This document shows, one piece after another, positions 5,571 through 5,667 of a stretch of 5,667 nt of DNA. A model generated the notes under the pieces. The model was not told the origin of the DNA. It was given only the letters and a program-made list of their open reading frames with translations, and searched no databases. Source of the stretch: Candidatus Elarobacter sp. (GTDB taxonomy: Bacteria > Vulcanimicrobiota > Vulcanimicrobiia > Vulcanimicrobiales > Vulcanimicrobiaceae); NCBI GenBank assembly GCA_030150085.1, contig JASLGJ010000074.1, positions 1 to 5,667 of the forward strand. Reading direction: 5' to 3'. Position 1 is the stretch's first letter. The number at the start of each line of letters is the position of its first letter. A program made the position numbers and the translations under genes.

Positions 5571-5667
5571 CGCCGGTGGCGGGGACGTGCACCAAGCACA
5601 GCAGCGGCACGCAGTCCTCTACAAGCGCGACGTTGACCGTGTAGTCGTCGCCGCCGCGCACGAACTC
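5424..5667. repeat. Large terminal inverted repeat (fold-back), two 115-base arms
   Basis: Arm 1 (5424-5538) and arm 2 (5553-5667) are reverse complements at 109 of 115 positions, with a 14-base GC-only centre (5539-5552). The six mismatches fall at arm-1 positions 5468, 5471, 5478, 5487, 5493 and 5496; the other 44 and 42 outer and inner pairs match perfectly. Arm 1 is in-frame cysQ, and arm 2 repeats the same cysQ segment on the minus strand. Arm 2 ends exactly at the window edge, and nothing but cysQ sequence is found in it. This is typical of a fold-back chimera at a contig end. A true genomic palindrome or an inverted partial duplication of cysQ is the less likely alternative. Confidence 0.93.

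Noticed and set aside
5553..5667. A second, minus-strand cysQ fragment as a separate pseudogene
   Set aside because: It is the reversed arm of the terminal fold-back and contains nothing that is not in arm 1, so it is better treated as part of one inverted repeat.

Overview
The window is very GC-rich bacterial DNA. Genes are packed tightly, spacers are short, and five of the six coding regions start with GTG or TTG. Codon third positions are almost all G or C, and Shine-Dalgarno sites (AGGAG, GGAGG) precede two of the starts. Together with the gene types this suggests a high-GC Gram-negative bacterium, perhaps a proteobacterium. I cannot place it more precisely from the sequence.

Layout: two transcription units diverge from a spacer of about 215 bases (2253-2467). 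Leftward on the minus strand are an AraC-family regulator with a very short N-terminal part (1671-2252), a Glu/Leu/Phe/Val-type amino acid dehydrogenase (428-1570), and, 7 bases further on, the first 140 residues of a D-isomer-specific 2-hydroxyacid dehydrogenase that runs off the left edge. The two dehydrogenases can be read as a module linking amino acids, 2-oxo acids and 2-hydroxy acids. That reading is inference.

Rightward on the plus strand is a compact sulfate-activation operon: cysD (2468-3274), a fused cysN-cysC gene (3277-5163) and cysQ (5166 onward), with only 2 bases between consecutive genes. CysD and the CysN part make adenosine 5'-phosphosulfate (APS) from sulfate and ATP, driven by GTP. 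The CysC part phosphorylates APS to PAPS. CysQ removes PAP, the by-product of PAPS use. No PAPS reductase, sulfite reductase or sulfotransferase is in view, so the consumer of the PAPS (assimilation or sulfation) cannot be decided here.

The last 244 bases form an almost perfect inverted repeat. Bases 5553-5667 are the reverse complement of 5424-5538 with 6 mismatches in 115, and the fold centre lies inside cysQ. The repeat ends exactly at the window end. The best explanation is a fold-back artefact at a contig end. The apparent cysQ stop at 5568-5570 lies in the reversed arm, so this cysQ should be treated as a 3'-truncated gene and not as a complete 134-residue protein.

I found no RNA genes, CRISPR arrays, insertion sequences or convincing sigma-70 promoters. 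The only non-coding signals are three short inverted repeats of uncertain role. Apart from the terminal repeat, the region looks like ordinary metabolic chromosome, and I do not see a new defence or mobile system in it.
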